From Perkinsus olseni (taxonomy: Eukaryota > Perkinsozoa > Perkinsida), in contig JABANN010000171.1 in assembly GCA_013115125.1 (NCBI GenBank), positions 1 through 57,814 on the forward strand: 57,814 nucleotides of DNA. Direction: 5' to 3'. Position 1 is the stretch's first letter, and the number at the start of each line of letters is the position of its first letter. A program made the position numbers and the translations under genes. The notes under the pieces were generated by a model, which did no database searches, was not told where the DNA came from, and saw only the letters and a program-made list of their open reading frames with translations. Positions 1-9,281 of the stretch are shown here, piece by piece.

Positions 1-20
1 TGTCACTTGTGATAAGTCTG

Positions 21-656
21 TTACGGTTTACTTATCGCTAAGCAAGTCACGCGTCTAAGTTCATTCACGCGCACCGTTCCGGGCTCCAATACCGCCACAA
101 GCACGTCAGAAAACATCGTATGGCGTCCACTTACGCCGAAGAAAACATGGTTTCCAACAGCTGCCATTGCGTTTAACATGCCGCTGGTCGTTGAAGTGCT
201 GTCAAGACCCGTCGTGTACCATTCGCCCAGCAAACTCCTTCCTTGGAGGTCGTATACCAAAATCTTGCTGTCCCACCCTGTGTCATGGTAGGCACCATGA
301 AAGATGACGAGCCGATCTCCAGGGTCGTCGTGGTAGGCCCTTTGGATATGCCGGCCTTGTGGTGCTATCACATGAGGGTCAGAGAGTGAAGGCAGGGTGT
401 TGAGCACAAGATTTTCCTTCTCCTCGAAGACACCTTTGAGCACGCCCTCGTGGAAAAAGATGAACGAAGGTGCTTTAGGCAGCTCAACTTCCTCTGAGCA
501 GAAGGCCAGCGAGTTGGAGACATCATCTAGGAAGGCTGTGATCTCCATCAGGACGTCGGCAACCAAGTCGCAGGACGCATGCTCCTTCCACATGCCGGAT
601 ACATACTGGCACCGCATGGCCACTATACTGCGCAGAGGAGGTACGCTGATATGCAT
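21..656 (-). CDS. Hypothetical protein, single exon visible
   Basis: An uninterrupted 211-codon minus-strand reading frame starts at an ATG and ends in a stop inside the window. I do not recognise the family. The protein is soluble-looking, with no signal peptide or membrane span. Short blocks such as DRLVIFHGAY, SKILVYDLQGRSLLGEWY and GNHVFFGVSGRH alternate strand-like hydrophobic stretches with turns, as beta-propeller or other beta-repeat proteins do; this is only a structural impression. A second in-frame Met (MRCQYVSGMWKEH) could be the true start. The amino-acid composition is protein-like and the opposite strand is broken, which supports coding. Introns or upstream exons cannot be excluded. 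Confidence 0.5.
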   Translation of the reverse strand: MHISVPPLRSIVAMRCQYVSGMWKEHASCDLVADVLMEITAFLDDVSNSLAFCSEEVELPKAPSFIFFHEGVLKGVFEEKENLVLNTLPSLSDPHVIAPQGRHIQRAYHDDPGDRLVIFHGAYHDTGWDSKILVYDLQGRSLLGEWYTTGLDSTSTTSGMLNAMAAVGNHVFFGVSGRHTMFSDVLVAVLEPGTVRVNELRRVTCLAISKP

Positions 657-1611
657 GGGGGATCAATGCAACCTAATAGTGGCGGTGAGTCGAGTCGAAT
701 GATCTCAGACTGTGATTCACAATCCAGAAGCGTTGCGGCTATAGTGCTGCACGTGATGCCTGCTAAGCAGTGCCTGGCACTGAGGACCAGACCCTCTTCG
801 ATGTCCTCGCCGCTGAGGACACACACCCTTCGTGTGTGTATTGATATCCTCCACTGTTAGACGGGATACGGCTCATTCTCCCTGGAGCAGATTCTGTTAG
901 GCGGACACATAGCTGACCACGTATAGAATGGTTGACGGAATGATGAACCTTGAAATGTGATGCCCACGTGTGCCTGCGTACACATTCGCACGCAAGCACA
1001 AGGTATCGACAACACAGGCAGGACCTCTTTATCATGATGGGTCGACGAGCGCGATAAATGCTGAGTCACGGGCGCGCGCGTTTAGGGGCCCCGGAACTTC
1101 TCGGCGTCGCCGTCATCATCATCGCCTTTACAGATTACCAATGGTCATTAACCATCTCTAGCTTCATGCTCACGACTGCATACGTTCTATCACCAGTGTC
1201 TGAAACTCGGCTAACGGAATATCAGTTGGCGCATTTTAACGCCGGACCATGGTCGTGTTACGCGTGGTGTCCTTCGGAATTAGCATTGGCACGGCTCAAG
1301 TCGTCACAGAACTTCCCGGCGAATTCAGTTATTTATTTCAGTCAAGTCATTCCTGCTTCTCTAGTTGAGCCAAAGGCGAGGAAGGGGGGCAGGCATACTA
1401 CAGGTAAGCTAGAAACACGACCGGTACGTCCAGCGCTCCGCCTCGTTAGATCGGGCAGATCCCGAGGTCAGCGCTAGCCTAGTAAGCGCCCTTGGCCTGC
1501 ACCATGACATCCATCACAGATCATCGGATCGCCATGGAGGAGAGGTAGTAATGGAGGGTCCCAGGGTGGAATTACGGATGGACATGCCAGGGAGCCTCTC
1601 TGTCGGACAAG
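657..1611. other. No gene recognised (intergenic, 5' side of MFS gene)
   Basis: Only short, mutually overlapping frames of ordinary random-ORF quality are present, with no recognisable motif. The last 110 bases may hold a non-coding or short leading exon of the MFS gene: an ATG at 1504 is followed by a possible GT-AG intron, but it does not join in frame to the next exon. Confidence 0.5.
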
Positions 1612-3805
1612 ATGAGCCTATGGCTCGGCAGCAAGTGCGAGACCTACTCCATTAGCGTATGCATGCTATGCCTCGGGCTCATGTACGCACTACCTTACGC
1701 CGTGTCTCGAGGTACGGAAGCTGTTCAGGTACTCGGTTCATAACTTGGTCGCTCCGAACATGACATCCATGGCCAAGATGTTCCATTTCAATGCCGTTGA
1801 ACGCGACGAGTAGGCTGCTAGGATACGCTGTACTGTCGTTAGCTGTCATGTAGGTACCTCGGTGGCGAGCTCACTTTGGTGTTCTACGCCCCTGGTATGT
1901 TCGTAGCCCTCCTAGTGGGCCTACTGTCTGCTGTTGTCCCGCGGAAAACACTGCTCACCGCAGTGGTCGCCCTCACAGCCCTGGCAACCATGACCACTTT
2001 TTTCGCCGGTAGATCGTCTTTAGCGTCCGCATGGCGAAGAGTACAATGTGTAGGTACATTTCGTTCCCTCCTGTGGGCTCGAGCCATAGCTGGACTGGGT
2101 ATTGGTGGTGCTTTGCCTGTCGCGTATTCCATGGTTGGCGACTGGTAATGATGCCCCATTTCTCTTCCTCCTCGTTGCTGCAGCATCCGCCCTCCAGGTT
2201 CCCTCCTGACCAGCGAGCGGTCGCGTCTGCAATGATCACCGCAGCCTGTGGGGGGGGCGTGTTCTTGGGGCAAGTAGCTGCAGCATACATAGGGAAGGTA
2301 GTCGTGGTGATGGTTGCCGGGTCCTTCCATATGTTTCTCAGACCATCGACTGGCGCTGGGCTTTCCTCTTGATTCCAATACCAGCCCTCGCAGGAGCGGT
2401 ACTCTGCCAGGTGGGGATCACTGGGTTTACGTGTGAGGTCACCAGGGCACCCCTTAGTGCACACTGATCGAGCCTGAAAGGGGAGCCATGGATGGAGCAG
2501 ACCCTGTTACTGCGGACGATGAGACTGTGGTCGGTGATTGGTACAGTCATTTACATGCTGATTACCTCGTGCAGACACTCATCAGCCGGGGGCCTGAGCC
2601 TTCAGAGTCTGCCGCTCTATCGACAGTCGACACGGAAGGCCCGGCTTTATCTTATAGAGGGGAGGGGCAGTCCAGCCGATCTGCATGGTTTGCTGATAAC
2701 GTGGAGCAACTCAAGCAGGCTTCCTATTCCCGTAACACGATGCCCGTCTTGTTGCCTCTCTCGAGCCCGCTCGATACCAGGTACGAATCTCCTGGTACTG
2801 CTGCAAGCCTTCCCCGGCGGCATACCATGGGGAATCATCATCGTTTACCTTCATGACTTCCTAGTACAAGTGAGTCGATGTTTCAAGCACTGCTACAGCG
2901 GAAGATGCCTTCCAGGACATGGGCTTCTCGATTGAGCTGGCACTTTTCGCCTCGGCCACGATGGGGCTCGCCGGATTCTGTGGGGTCCTCATCGGTGGAT
3001 TTATAGGCGAAAAGCTCTACCGAGCGGACCCGCGGTAGTACCGGGTTCGGGTAACCGCTGCACACGATCGTGGCAGATACTGTGCTTTGTTCTGCTCGGT
3101 CATGTCGTTGCTGAGGGTTATTCCTTTCTTCGCTGTCTTCGGGTGGACCTCCCTCTACAAGGAAGGGCCCAACGAGGTCGACCAGCTGGCAGCTGCAGCT
3201 GTGGGGAAGGCCATGGATGCGGTAGTTGGTCCTTTGCGAGCTCGTTCGCCGAGAGCTGTCTATTCAGGTTGGTGAAACACAAGCCCACATAGTATCCACA
3301 GAGATGTTGCATCTGTCCTTCTTCGGGACACTCTTCATCGGTGGAGTCATTGCTACCACCCCAGCAGCCAACCTAGGTGCCATTCTGTTGAATGTCAATC
3401 CGCCACAGCATCGAGGTGGTGCAGGGGTATGGTGCCAGATCCGTCTCACCTACGAGTGTCAGGTACGGTATTTGCAGTGTATAGCGTGCTTGATGACCTC
3501 TCCAAAGGCGTGGGAACGCTGTTCGTTTCGTTACTGGTAAGAGTAGCGGACCTGACGTTACCTCATGCTGGGACTCTTGTCTCCGCCAGATACCCTATAC
3601 AGGAGGTCGGGCAGTAGCGTACCAGTTCACTCTCGTTGTGTGGTTGGTGTGCGGCCTTCTCCTGATACCAGTGGTCAACAGCCTGCAAGAAGACGAGCTA
3701 TACATGCAACGGACTTTGCGGGAGCAGCAGCATAGGAAAAGGGTAGTCCGTTCAGCAACCTCTCCCATGACAGCCCATCTACTCCGTACAAGGTCAACGA
3801 CATGA
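1612..3805 (+). CDS. Spinster-like major facilitator superfamily transporter, about 13 exons
   Basis: A membrane carrier of the MFS, closest to the spinster (SPNS) group; in animals these export lysosomal sphingolipid or lysophospholipid, but the substrate here is unknown. Family blocks appear in the right order across exons: NLVAPNMTSMAKMF and ERDEYLGGEL near the N-terminus, VVPRKTLL after TM2, LLWARAIAGLGIGGALP and FPPDQRAVASAM, DWRWAFLLIPIP, LIEPERGAMD, LLVLLQAFPGGIPWG, FASATMGLAGFCGVLIGG, AILLNVNPPQHRG, and FAVYSVLDDLSKGVG. The final exon ends at the TGA at 3803-3805 with a basic cytoplasmic tail. Introns read by eye include 1810-1853, 2009-2053, 2145-2197, 2298-2341, 2411-2457, 2732-2780, 3035-3076, 3268-3301, 3416-3462 and 3537-3589, all GT-AG. 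Two junctions are odd: one allows only a 25-nt intron (1704-1728), and the one near 2870-2898 does not keep frame. The ATG at 1612 is the first in frame and its position is uncertain. Confidence 0.85.
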
Positions 3806-4178
3806 GATCAGAAGCTAGCCACCGCATACTCTCCACAACAGCCAAGGCAGCATCGCTAGTTTTGCATCGGAGACCGGCCAGTAGCCCTTCGTGACTCTAC
3901 GATTCCCAGGAGTGACATGTTATCAGAGAATGATGTCCGGTCTTTACATCACTGTCGTGTTTACCCGTCGTCCTCGTCAACTCTTGCTGGGGAATATATC
4001 GTCTTCGATTCGTGTCGTGAGTGAGGGCTGATCTTCGTCCGCTCCAGAGCTGACGCCGTCGCTGTTGTGCACAGCAATGCTTTTCGGGTTGGCCCGTGAG
4101 CATCATTGGTTGTGTGGCAGCTGTCTCCCTCGTGATACCAATGATCCGAACGCACCTGACCTTCAGTTTTTTTGGCAA
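3806..4178. other. Intergenic, no gene seen
   Basis: This spacer lies between the MFS stop and the start of the FPYLYD-repeat gene. A pyrimidine-rich stretch followed by AG and a T-run lies within 15 bases of the downstream ATG; this could be a splice or trans-splice acceptor, but nothing proves it. Confidence 0.4.
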
Positions 4179-6134
4179 ATGGGAGCGTGCACATCGTGCT
4201 TTGAAACACCTACAACTGCCGTGCCTCCGCCAGCAGCGCCACCAGTACAAGTCGTATACAATGTCCAGAAGGAGAATGAAGAGAGCCCGGATGTCACGGT
4301 CTATCACGACACTCTACAGCTGCCGGTCAGCCCGACTACGGTGATGGCTAGCCAGCCGTGTACGGTGACTACCGTGACAACTGAGACTGTGGAGTATCCA
4401 GGCCAGGTTGACGAGATTGTTGTGGAGGATTCTGATGGTGAAGACGTCCCCGATATTGAGGAGGTCTCTGTAGAATCCATCACCTCTGAGGGCGACCATG
4501 AGTCTAGCGGTGACGTTGAAATCACTAGTACGGCCTTCGAGCCCTCGGTTCTACCTGACGAGGTTGATGCTACTGTCGGTGATGATCATGACGGGCGTCC
4601 TGGTCATGATGATGAGGTTGCACCACTCAACAACCCCGTACCTGTCGAGCTCCTCCGCACTGCTGCGGCTTTGAAGGCTGATCAGAATGAGCCGGAACAG
4701 CCGCCACCGCCAACCGCTCATGCTCTGACCGCTGAAGGAGCCTCCTTCGCTCTAGCCGCTTGCTCTGGTATCTCGGCATCCTCTATTGGGAGCCCTGACG
4801 GGTCGGGGGAAGGGTCGCCGGCGGTACCCGCAGTCGCACAGACTATGATGAGTACGACGTCGGGCCTTCAACCCGGGGAGAGCGGTCCTGTGTATCAACC
4901 AGCGGCTTCAGAAGAGGCACCTGTGGCTCAGGGCACACTGGAGCCAGTAGATGCTGGTGTCCTTGGGCAACGCCCACTAGGTCTAGCGGAGGTGTCGGCG
5001 GAATTTGACATTGGTTTGGTACAGCAGCTTCCCCCTCAAACTGATATCGAGGAGGCCGAGGAGGTCACCACTGGTGAGGTTGCTGTTCAAGACGATGTAA
5101 CCGAAGAAACCACGGTTGTTGTTGACGAGGTCGTAGAGACTTCTTCTTCTGCTGCTCTCACTGAGAGGCATTTGCCTTACCTGTACGATACGCAGCCGAG
5201 CCCACCTACTGATAGGAAGTTTCCTTACCTCTACGATCATCCTCAGCTGGGTGCTGATCGAACCGACGGGGAAGCTGCCGTCTCCACTGCTTCGAGGCAG
5301 TTCCCTTACTTGTATGATCATCCCGTCGTTGAGGACAACACCACTGGCGCAGAGGCTTCCTCCGCTGTCACTACGAGGCAGTTCCCTTACTTGTATGATC
5401 ATCCCGTCGTTGAGGACAACACTTCTGACGCTGAGGCTTCGTCCGCTGTCACCTCGAGGAAGTTCCCGTATCTTTATGATCGCCCTCAGTTGCGGGGCGC
5501 TGTAGCTGGATCATCTGAGGGCTCCGCTTCGGCCGGTACTCGGAAATTCCCCTATCTATACGACTCCCCTCTTGGGGTCGCTCCCTTTGTGCAAGCACCT
5601 GTGACTAGCACTTCGACGGGCAGCGCGAATTGTGGTGAAGCAACAGGGAACGGCGATGAGAAGAAGGTGCAACGAGAGTCTATGCCGGCTGTCACAGCAT
5701 CAAAGTTCCCTTACATGTACGACAAGCACTCAATGGCGGATGCCGGGGTCATCAGCGGTTCGTCGTCATCCACAGCGGCTCTTCCAAGCAGCGGTACTGG
5801 TGGCGATAGTCGTGAGGCGGTCAGCGCTGGCCACGGTGAATCGACTGCTGCTACTACTGGCAATGGTCCGGTTGAGGGCAGGGCTTTTCCTTACTTGTAT
5901 GACAAGCATTCCGAGGCTTCCCGAGAAGGGTTTGGACAGCAGCCAACTGAGGGAAGCGCAACAGCAGGGTCCATCGAAGAGCATTCTACTGATAGGAGGT
6001 TCCCTTACCTATATACTGCAGCCAGTTCCGATGCGGGCTCCGGTAGTGTTGCCACCACTGCGACGACGGCAACTACCACGAAAACACAGGCCCCGAGGGT
6101 TACTGGGGTCACCAGTCCTGAGGTGCGAGAGTAG
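4179..6134 (+). CDS. Lipid-anchored FPYLYD-repeat protein (651 aa)
   Basis: The open frame extends upstream, but the ATG at 4179 is preferred because it gives MGACTSCF, a textbook N-myristoylation signal (Gly2) with adjacent cysteines for palmitoylation. The protein should therefore sit on the cytosolic face of a membrane. A proline-rich stretch follows, then a long acidic, Ser/Thr-rich, apparently disordered region (for example VVEDSDGEDVPDIEEVS). From about residue 332 to 613 come nine copies of a motif with consensus [RKQ]-F-P-Y-L-Y-D, separated by variable Ser/Ala/Thr/Glu-rich linkers; variants are LPYLYD, FPYMYD and FPYLYT. Two central units are almost identical at the DNA level. No enzymatic domain is visible. 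Regularly spaced aromatic motifs in a disordered tail suggest a multivalent docking scaffold; that is inference. I know of no named family with this motif. A 93-residue relative lies immediately downstream. Confidence 0.85.
   Translation: MGACTSCFETPTTAVPPPAAPPVQVVYNVQKENEESPDVTVYHDTLQLPVSPTTVMASQPCTVTTVTTETVEYPGQVDEIVVEDSDGEDVPDIEEVSVESITSEGDHESSGDVEITSTAFEPSVLPDEVDATVGDDHDGRPGHDDEVAPLNNPVPVELLRTAAALKADQNEPEQPPPPTAHALTAEGASFALAACSGISASSIGSPDGSGEGSPAVPAVAQTMMSTTSGLQPGESGPVYQPAASEEAPVAQGTLEPVDAGVLGQRPLGLAEVSAEFDIGLVQQLPPQTDIEEAEEVTTGEVAVQDDVTEETTVVVDEVVETSSSAALTERHLPYLYDTQPSPPTDRKFPYLYDHPQLGADRTDGEAAVSTASRQFPYLYDHPVVEDNTTGAEASSAVTTRQFPYLYDHPVVEDNTSDAEASSAVTSRKFPYLYDRPQLRGAVAGSSEGSASAGTRKFPYLYDSPLGVAPFVQAPVTSTSTGSANCGEATGNGDEKKVQRESMPAVTASKFPYMYDKHSMADAGVISGSSSSTAALPSSGTGGDSREAVSAGHGESTAATTGNGPVEGRAFPYLYDKHSEASREGFGQQPTEGSATAGSIEEHSTDRRFPYLYTAASSDAGSGSVATTATTATTTKTQAPRVTGVTSPEVRE
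5295..5456 (+). repeat. Two 81-nt tandem repeat units within the FPYLYD gene
   Basis: Units 5295-5375 and 5376-5456 are in frame and nearly identical, each encoding one FPYLYDHPVVEDN segment plus an Ala/Ser-rich linker. A third, more diverged unit begins at 5457. The period of 27 codons and high identity point to recent unequal crossover or slippage. Confidence 0.9.
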
Positions 6135-6456
6135 CTCAGGCTACGACCATATTTTAAGGCTGGACGCTAGCTACATTTCCATCAAACCAGATTTTTTCCT
6201 CAACACCCTATGTCTATTTTGGTGGAGCGCGGAAGCTCCATCATTGTATAATCATTAGTATATCTCGTCCACGAGTGAGTAGTACTTCTACTAGCAGTTT
6301 TTCGTTACAGATACTCTGAGTTTCATGAGACAAGTTGTTGCGTTTTCATTCCTGAGCCTTCTAGCGGACGGGATGTGTCTGAGGTATCTTCATCATAGTC
6401 ATGGCCTCCGCTACACTGATTCTCTTGTCAGACGTTGTTGACTTTTCCACGTCCCA
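6135..6456. other. Intergenic spacer between the two FPYLY genes
   Basis: It contains AT-rich stretches typical of a 3' flank and no credible coding frame of its own. It is short enough that the two related genes could share regulation. Confidence 0.4.
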
Positions 6457-6738
6457 ATGGGTTGCAACTCTTCTACTGTATCCGAGCCAGTGGCCGCTCC
6501 GGAGGCTTCTGAGCAGGTTGTTGCCACTGGATCGGAGGGTGGTCCAAAGGTTGAGAATGATGTCGCTATGGCGAGCAACGTCACTACCGGCAAACCGTCT
6601 GTTAGTAATGATGAGTTCCCCTACCTGTACGGCTCCATGCAGGATAAGATCTCCGGAGAGTCTAGTCAAGAAGCGACTTCTAAATCTTTCCCCTACATTT
6701 ACCCAGAGGCCTCTGGTAGCACGGAGCCTCAGAATTGA
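6457..6738 (+). CDS. Short lipid-anchored FPYLY protein (93 aa)
   Basis: A single-exon frame starts at an ATG giving MGCNSST, again a Gly2/Cys3 myristoylation-palmitoylation signal, and ends in TGA at 6738. The middle is acidic and Ser/Thr/Ala-rich. Two motifs match the neighbour's repeat: EFPYLYG near residue 53 and SFPYIYP near residue 77. The shared start signal, shared motif and tandem position indicate a paralogue of the 651-residue upstream protein, with two motifs instead of nine. Function is unknown; if the motif docks a partner, this form would be a low-valency version at the same membrane. I prefer this reading to the overlapping frames because of the motif and the acylation signal. 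Confidence 0.8.
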   Translation: MGCNSSTVSEPVAAPEASEQVVATGSEGGPKVENDVAMASNVTTGKPSVSNDEFPYLYGSMQDKISGESSQEATSKSFPYIYPEASGSTEPQN

Positions 6739-7156
6739 GGATTGTTTATCGAGGGCGTTTATGATGGGATAGGTAGACATTTTTGGTAGACACTTTTTCC
6801 CCGGTATATTAGAGTGGTTGTGGATGCCGCCCCTGCTGCCTGGGCGGTCACATAAGTCCCAGCAAGACGAGAAGTATAAGGCGTCTTTCCGGCGCACTGG
6901 GTACATTATTGTTGAACAGCAGAGACTCTCTGCCAGAGAGGATACTATATTTACGAAGCTGAGTGTTATGTTTCTAGTGAACAAAACCAGTCGTGTGGGA
7001 GCCATGTATCCTGCAAGCTAGTATGATCAGTGCAGTTCAAAGCCGTGCGATTATCGCACTGCGATATCGGCCTTGCTCTTCGACACTGGCGGTTAATTCC
7101 CTGAGAGCAGCGTCAAATGCTCTCGCGTAAAACGGCGACGGTGGGTAACGTTTGTT

Positions 7157-7424
7157 CGGAGATTTGTGGTTATTTCGATGATACCAGCACTACAGGAGCG
7201 TGAGCTAATTTTCTGCTTGTCGAATGGCGAGGATCGCGTTCGACAGTCGAACTTCGACTATGTACTAGAAGACGCTCCTTGGCTCGCCGTGAAGGGAAGG
7301 TGCCAGTTTTACCGAGGACTGTTAGCGAGATGCACTTCCGTACTCTCTTAGGTGCCAACGGCCGCCGGTGACCGGCGGTAGGCGTGTCCTGTTTCGTAGC
7401 AGCTATCACGGCGAAAAGTGGAGT
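7157..7424 (+). repeat. Dispersed gene-fragment repeat, copy 1
   Basis: This stretch is related to 10153-10395. Both share long nucleotide blocks, and on the plus strand both encode ALQ-x-RELIFCLSNGEDRVR followed by D-x-VLED-x-P-x-L-x-VK-x-RCQ. Many differences fall at third codon positions, as if both derive from a coding exon. Copy 1 reads openly for about 60 codons (7166-7351), but no complete gene is evident. Family unknown. Confidence 0.65.
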
Positions 7425-7838
7425 AGTGGAAGAAAATACCCTGATCTACTTGCGATAAGGCTGTGATCAGCCGTATCATGCTTGGTACCATCAACGAACT
7501 TGCCTAGGACCCCTCAATAATAGTATTTTTATGATACTCCTCTCAACGGAATGGTTCCTATACAGGGTCAATCAGTCGGCATCTGTTGGGTCATCTGTGA
7601 TAGGTTGCCAGTACGGTCGCAGGAACTTAGCCTAACATTTGTAAGCGGGAAATAAGACCTGATACTCCACCCAGGACTTGACACTCAGGAAATTAGCGGG
7701 AAGTTAGGACCGGGACTGACACTCCACCCAAATCTGGATACTAGACAGTGGCAATGCCGCATTGCCTTAAAGGGATGTCCAGCCGTCGGCGCCTGAGGGA
7801 GCACTCCTGAGTCTGTAAGGGCAACCAATGGGACCTTA

Positions 7839-7864
7839 GTCATTGACGAGGTATCGTCAATGAC
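7839..7864. repeat. Inverted repeat, 11-bp arms and 4-nt loop
   Basis: The arm at 7839-7849 (gtcattgacga) is perfectly complementary to 7854-7864, leaving a ggta loop. Confidence 0.9.
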
Positions 7865-8145
7865 ATGGGGGAGTTGATCTTCGCAACTCAGGGTGGCCTA
7901 GCTGATGGGGAGCCAGCCTCAGGAAGTGGCTAGGAGCCACCGGACGATCGGACGCCTGATGGCTGATCGGACGCCATCACCCATGTCTCAGGACGCACAT
8001 CTATCTAAACTAGTAGTGAATCCTTCCATTGACCCGGCCTTTAAGGGTGTCCAGATCATCACCCCTGTCTCACTCCATCAAGTAATCAGATAGATCATCA
8101 GGAGCATATTTCTTTACCTCATGTGGGAGTCCCACATCGGTGATC

Positions 8146-8198
8146 AGCGGAGAACGGTGATATTGTCACACAGTGGGACAATATCACCGTTCTCCGCT
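8146..8198. repeat. Perfect 22-bp inverted repeat with 9-nt loop
   Basis: The arm 8146-8167 is perfectly complementary to 8177-8198. The core gaacggtgatattg occurs a third time in direct orientation at about 8216-8229. Two flanking small palindromes, 8197-8211 (ctagggtgaccctag) and 8229-8243 (gaccctagtagggtc), adjoin it, so the whole block 8120-8245 can fold into several alternative stems. Confidence 0.9.
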
Positions 8199-8765
8199 AG
8201 GGTGACCCTAGCGAAGAACGGTGATATTGACCCTAGTAGGGTCATAACTCTAGGGGTCATGAACTCTAGGATCATACTTCACGAACCAGCCTTGATCCTT
8301 CCATGTCTGGATCTCAGCCTCGTAACCTTTGCGCTCTTCCACAGTCGACAACTTCGTATACTCTCCAACATCGGGAACAATCCTATCTGATGGTGACACA
8401 CCTCCTCTCCATTTCCATTGGAAGAACCAGGAACCACGAGACGGGTCGAAGCTCGACCGTCGAACTCAACGACGAAACCAGAGGGCGAACAGAACCAAAC
8501 CACCGTGACTACCTGTCCCTTCTTCCACGTTAACATGTCGTGCCAGTTGAGTCGATAAGAAGGGACTCTCAGAGCGCCCTTGTTGTCTCTGAGGGTTTTA
8601 GTCAAGTGGAAGAGGCAACGAGCGGAGTTATAATTTAACACTCAGATAGCATTCAAGTTTGGGTTTACGCTATCATCCCTCGACGAGGGATGAGCTCGGG
8701 CTCGGGTTTTGGGGTGGTGGTTTAATCCATTCACGGATTGCTCGGATCTCAGATCCGACAAGCTC

Positions 8766-8796
8766 GTTACAAGCAGATCCGGGATCTGCTTGTAAC
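8766..8796. repeat. Near-perfect 31-nt palindrome, 15-bp arms
   Basis: The arm gttacaagcagatcc (8766-8780) is complementary to 8782-8796, with a single central base. Such a tight palindrome cannot form a normal hairpin loop without opening a few pairs and would readily extrude as a cruciform. Confidence 0.9.
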
Positions 8797-8981
8797 ACAA
8801 ATATCTTTAGTTTTCTGCCTTTCTTACCTTGTGACTGTTGAGGTGCATCCAATGGAACGGCTGTGGTTCCTGAATGTTGAAGACTACCAGCCAACGAGCC
8901 GCCTCTCCAATCCTATTCAGTCAGGCTCTTTGGTTGGGGAACATTAAGCGGTTGGCTAGCCACACTCCGAACGGGTTGTGA

Positions 8982-9281
8982 TTATCCAGCTTGGATAGTC
9001 CAGGAACTGAGATCAACAGGTGTATACACTTGATGCGGCTTGTTGGCATCCCTTAAGGATCTGAGTCCGGCCGCTGCAGTCGCTCCCGCCGTCGGAATGC
9101 TCAGTATCTGGGAGTCTGACAATCGAAGCTTGTTCTTGGTCGGTGGTCGTTGTTGGTAGTGTGTGGCTGGCCTCAAGGTCCTCTGCACATCAGCCTGATT
9201 AGCGGGTTTGGGAGTTCGGATGTACCAACAGAACACGCCGAACAACCCGAACACGACGTATTTGGGAGGACCTCGCGCCAT
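8982..9281 (-). CDS. Small single-pass membrane protein, hypothetical (99 aa)
   Basis: A 99-codon minus-strand frame starts at the ATG at 9279-9281 (MARGPPKYVVFGLFGVFCWY). It has a short hydrophobic segment at about residues 8-22, then a basic, polar tail. A Lys/Arg-flanked N-terminal span with a soluble tail is typical of small mitochondrial or ER membrane proteins, but no family is recognised. An overlapping frame upstream (9173-9370, starting MVAASMMRETTIQ) might be an alternative start or an upstream exon. With no homologue in view, coding status is only moderately supported. Confidence 0.42.
   Translation of the reverse strand: MARGPPKYVVFGLFGVFCWYIRTPKPANQADVQRTLRPATHYQQRPPTKNKLRLSDSQILSIPTAGATAAAGLRSLRDANKPHQVYTPVDLSSWTIQAG

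Larger units (their letters stand above)
7425..8981. other. Hairpin-rich gene-poor stretch
   Basis: No convincing gene is seen. A 120-codon minus-strand frame at 8279-8641 and a 73-codon one at 8673-8894 exist, but show no recognisable domain. The region instead holds a series of strong inverted repeats (listed separately) and several smaller ones, such as an 8-bp-arm palindrome at 8742-8758. It might be a non-autonomous mobile element or a structured RNA locus; no terminal repeats or target-site duplications could be defined. Confidence 0.5.

Noticed and set aside
1058-1477. 139-codon plus-strand frame upstream of the MFS gene
   Set aside because: It has no conserved block and does not splice to the transporter exons; composition looks random.
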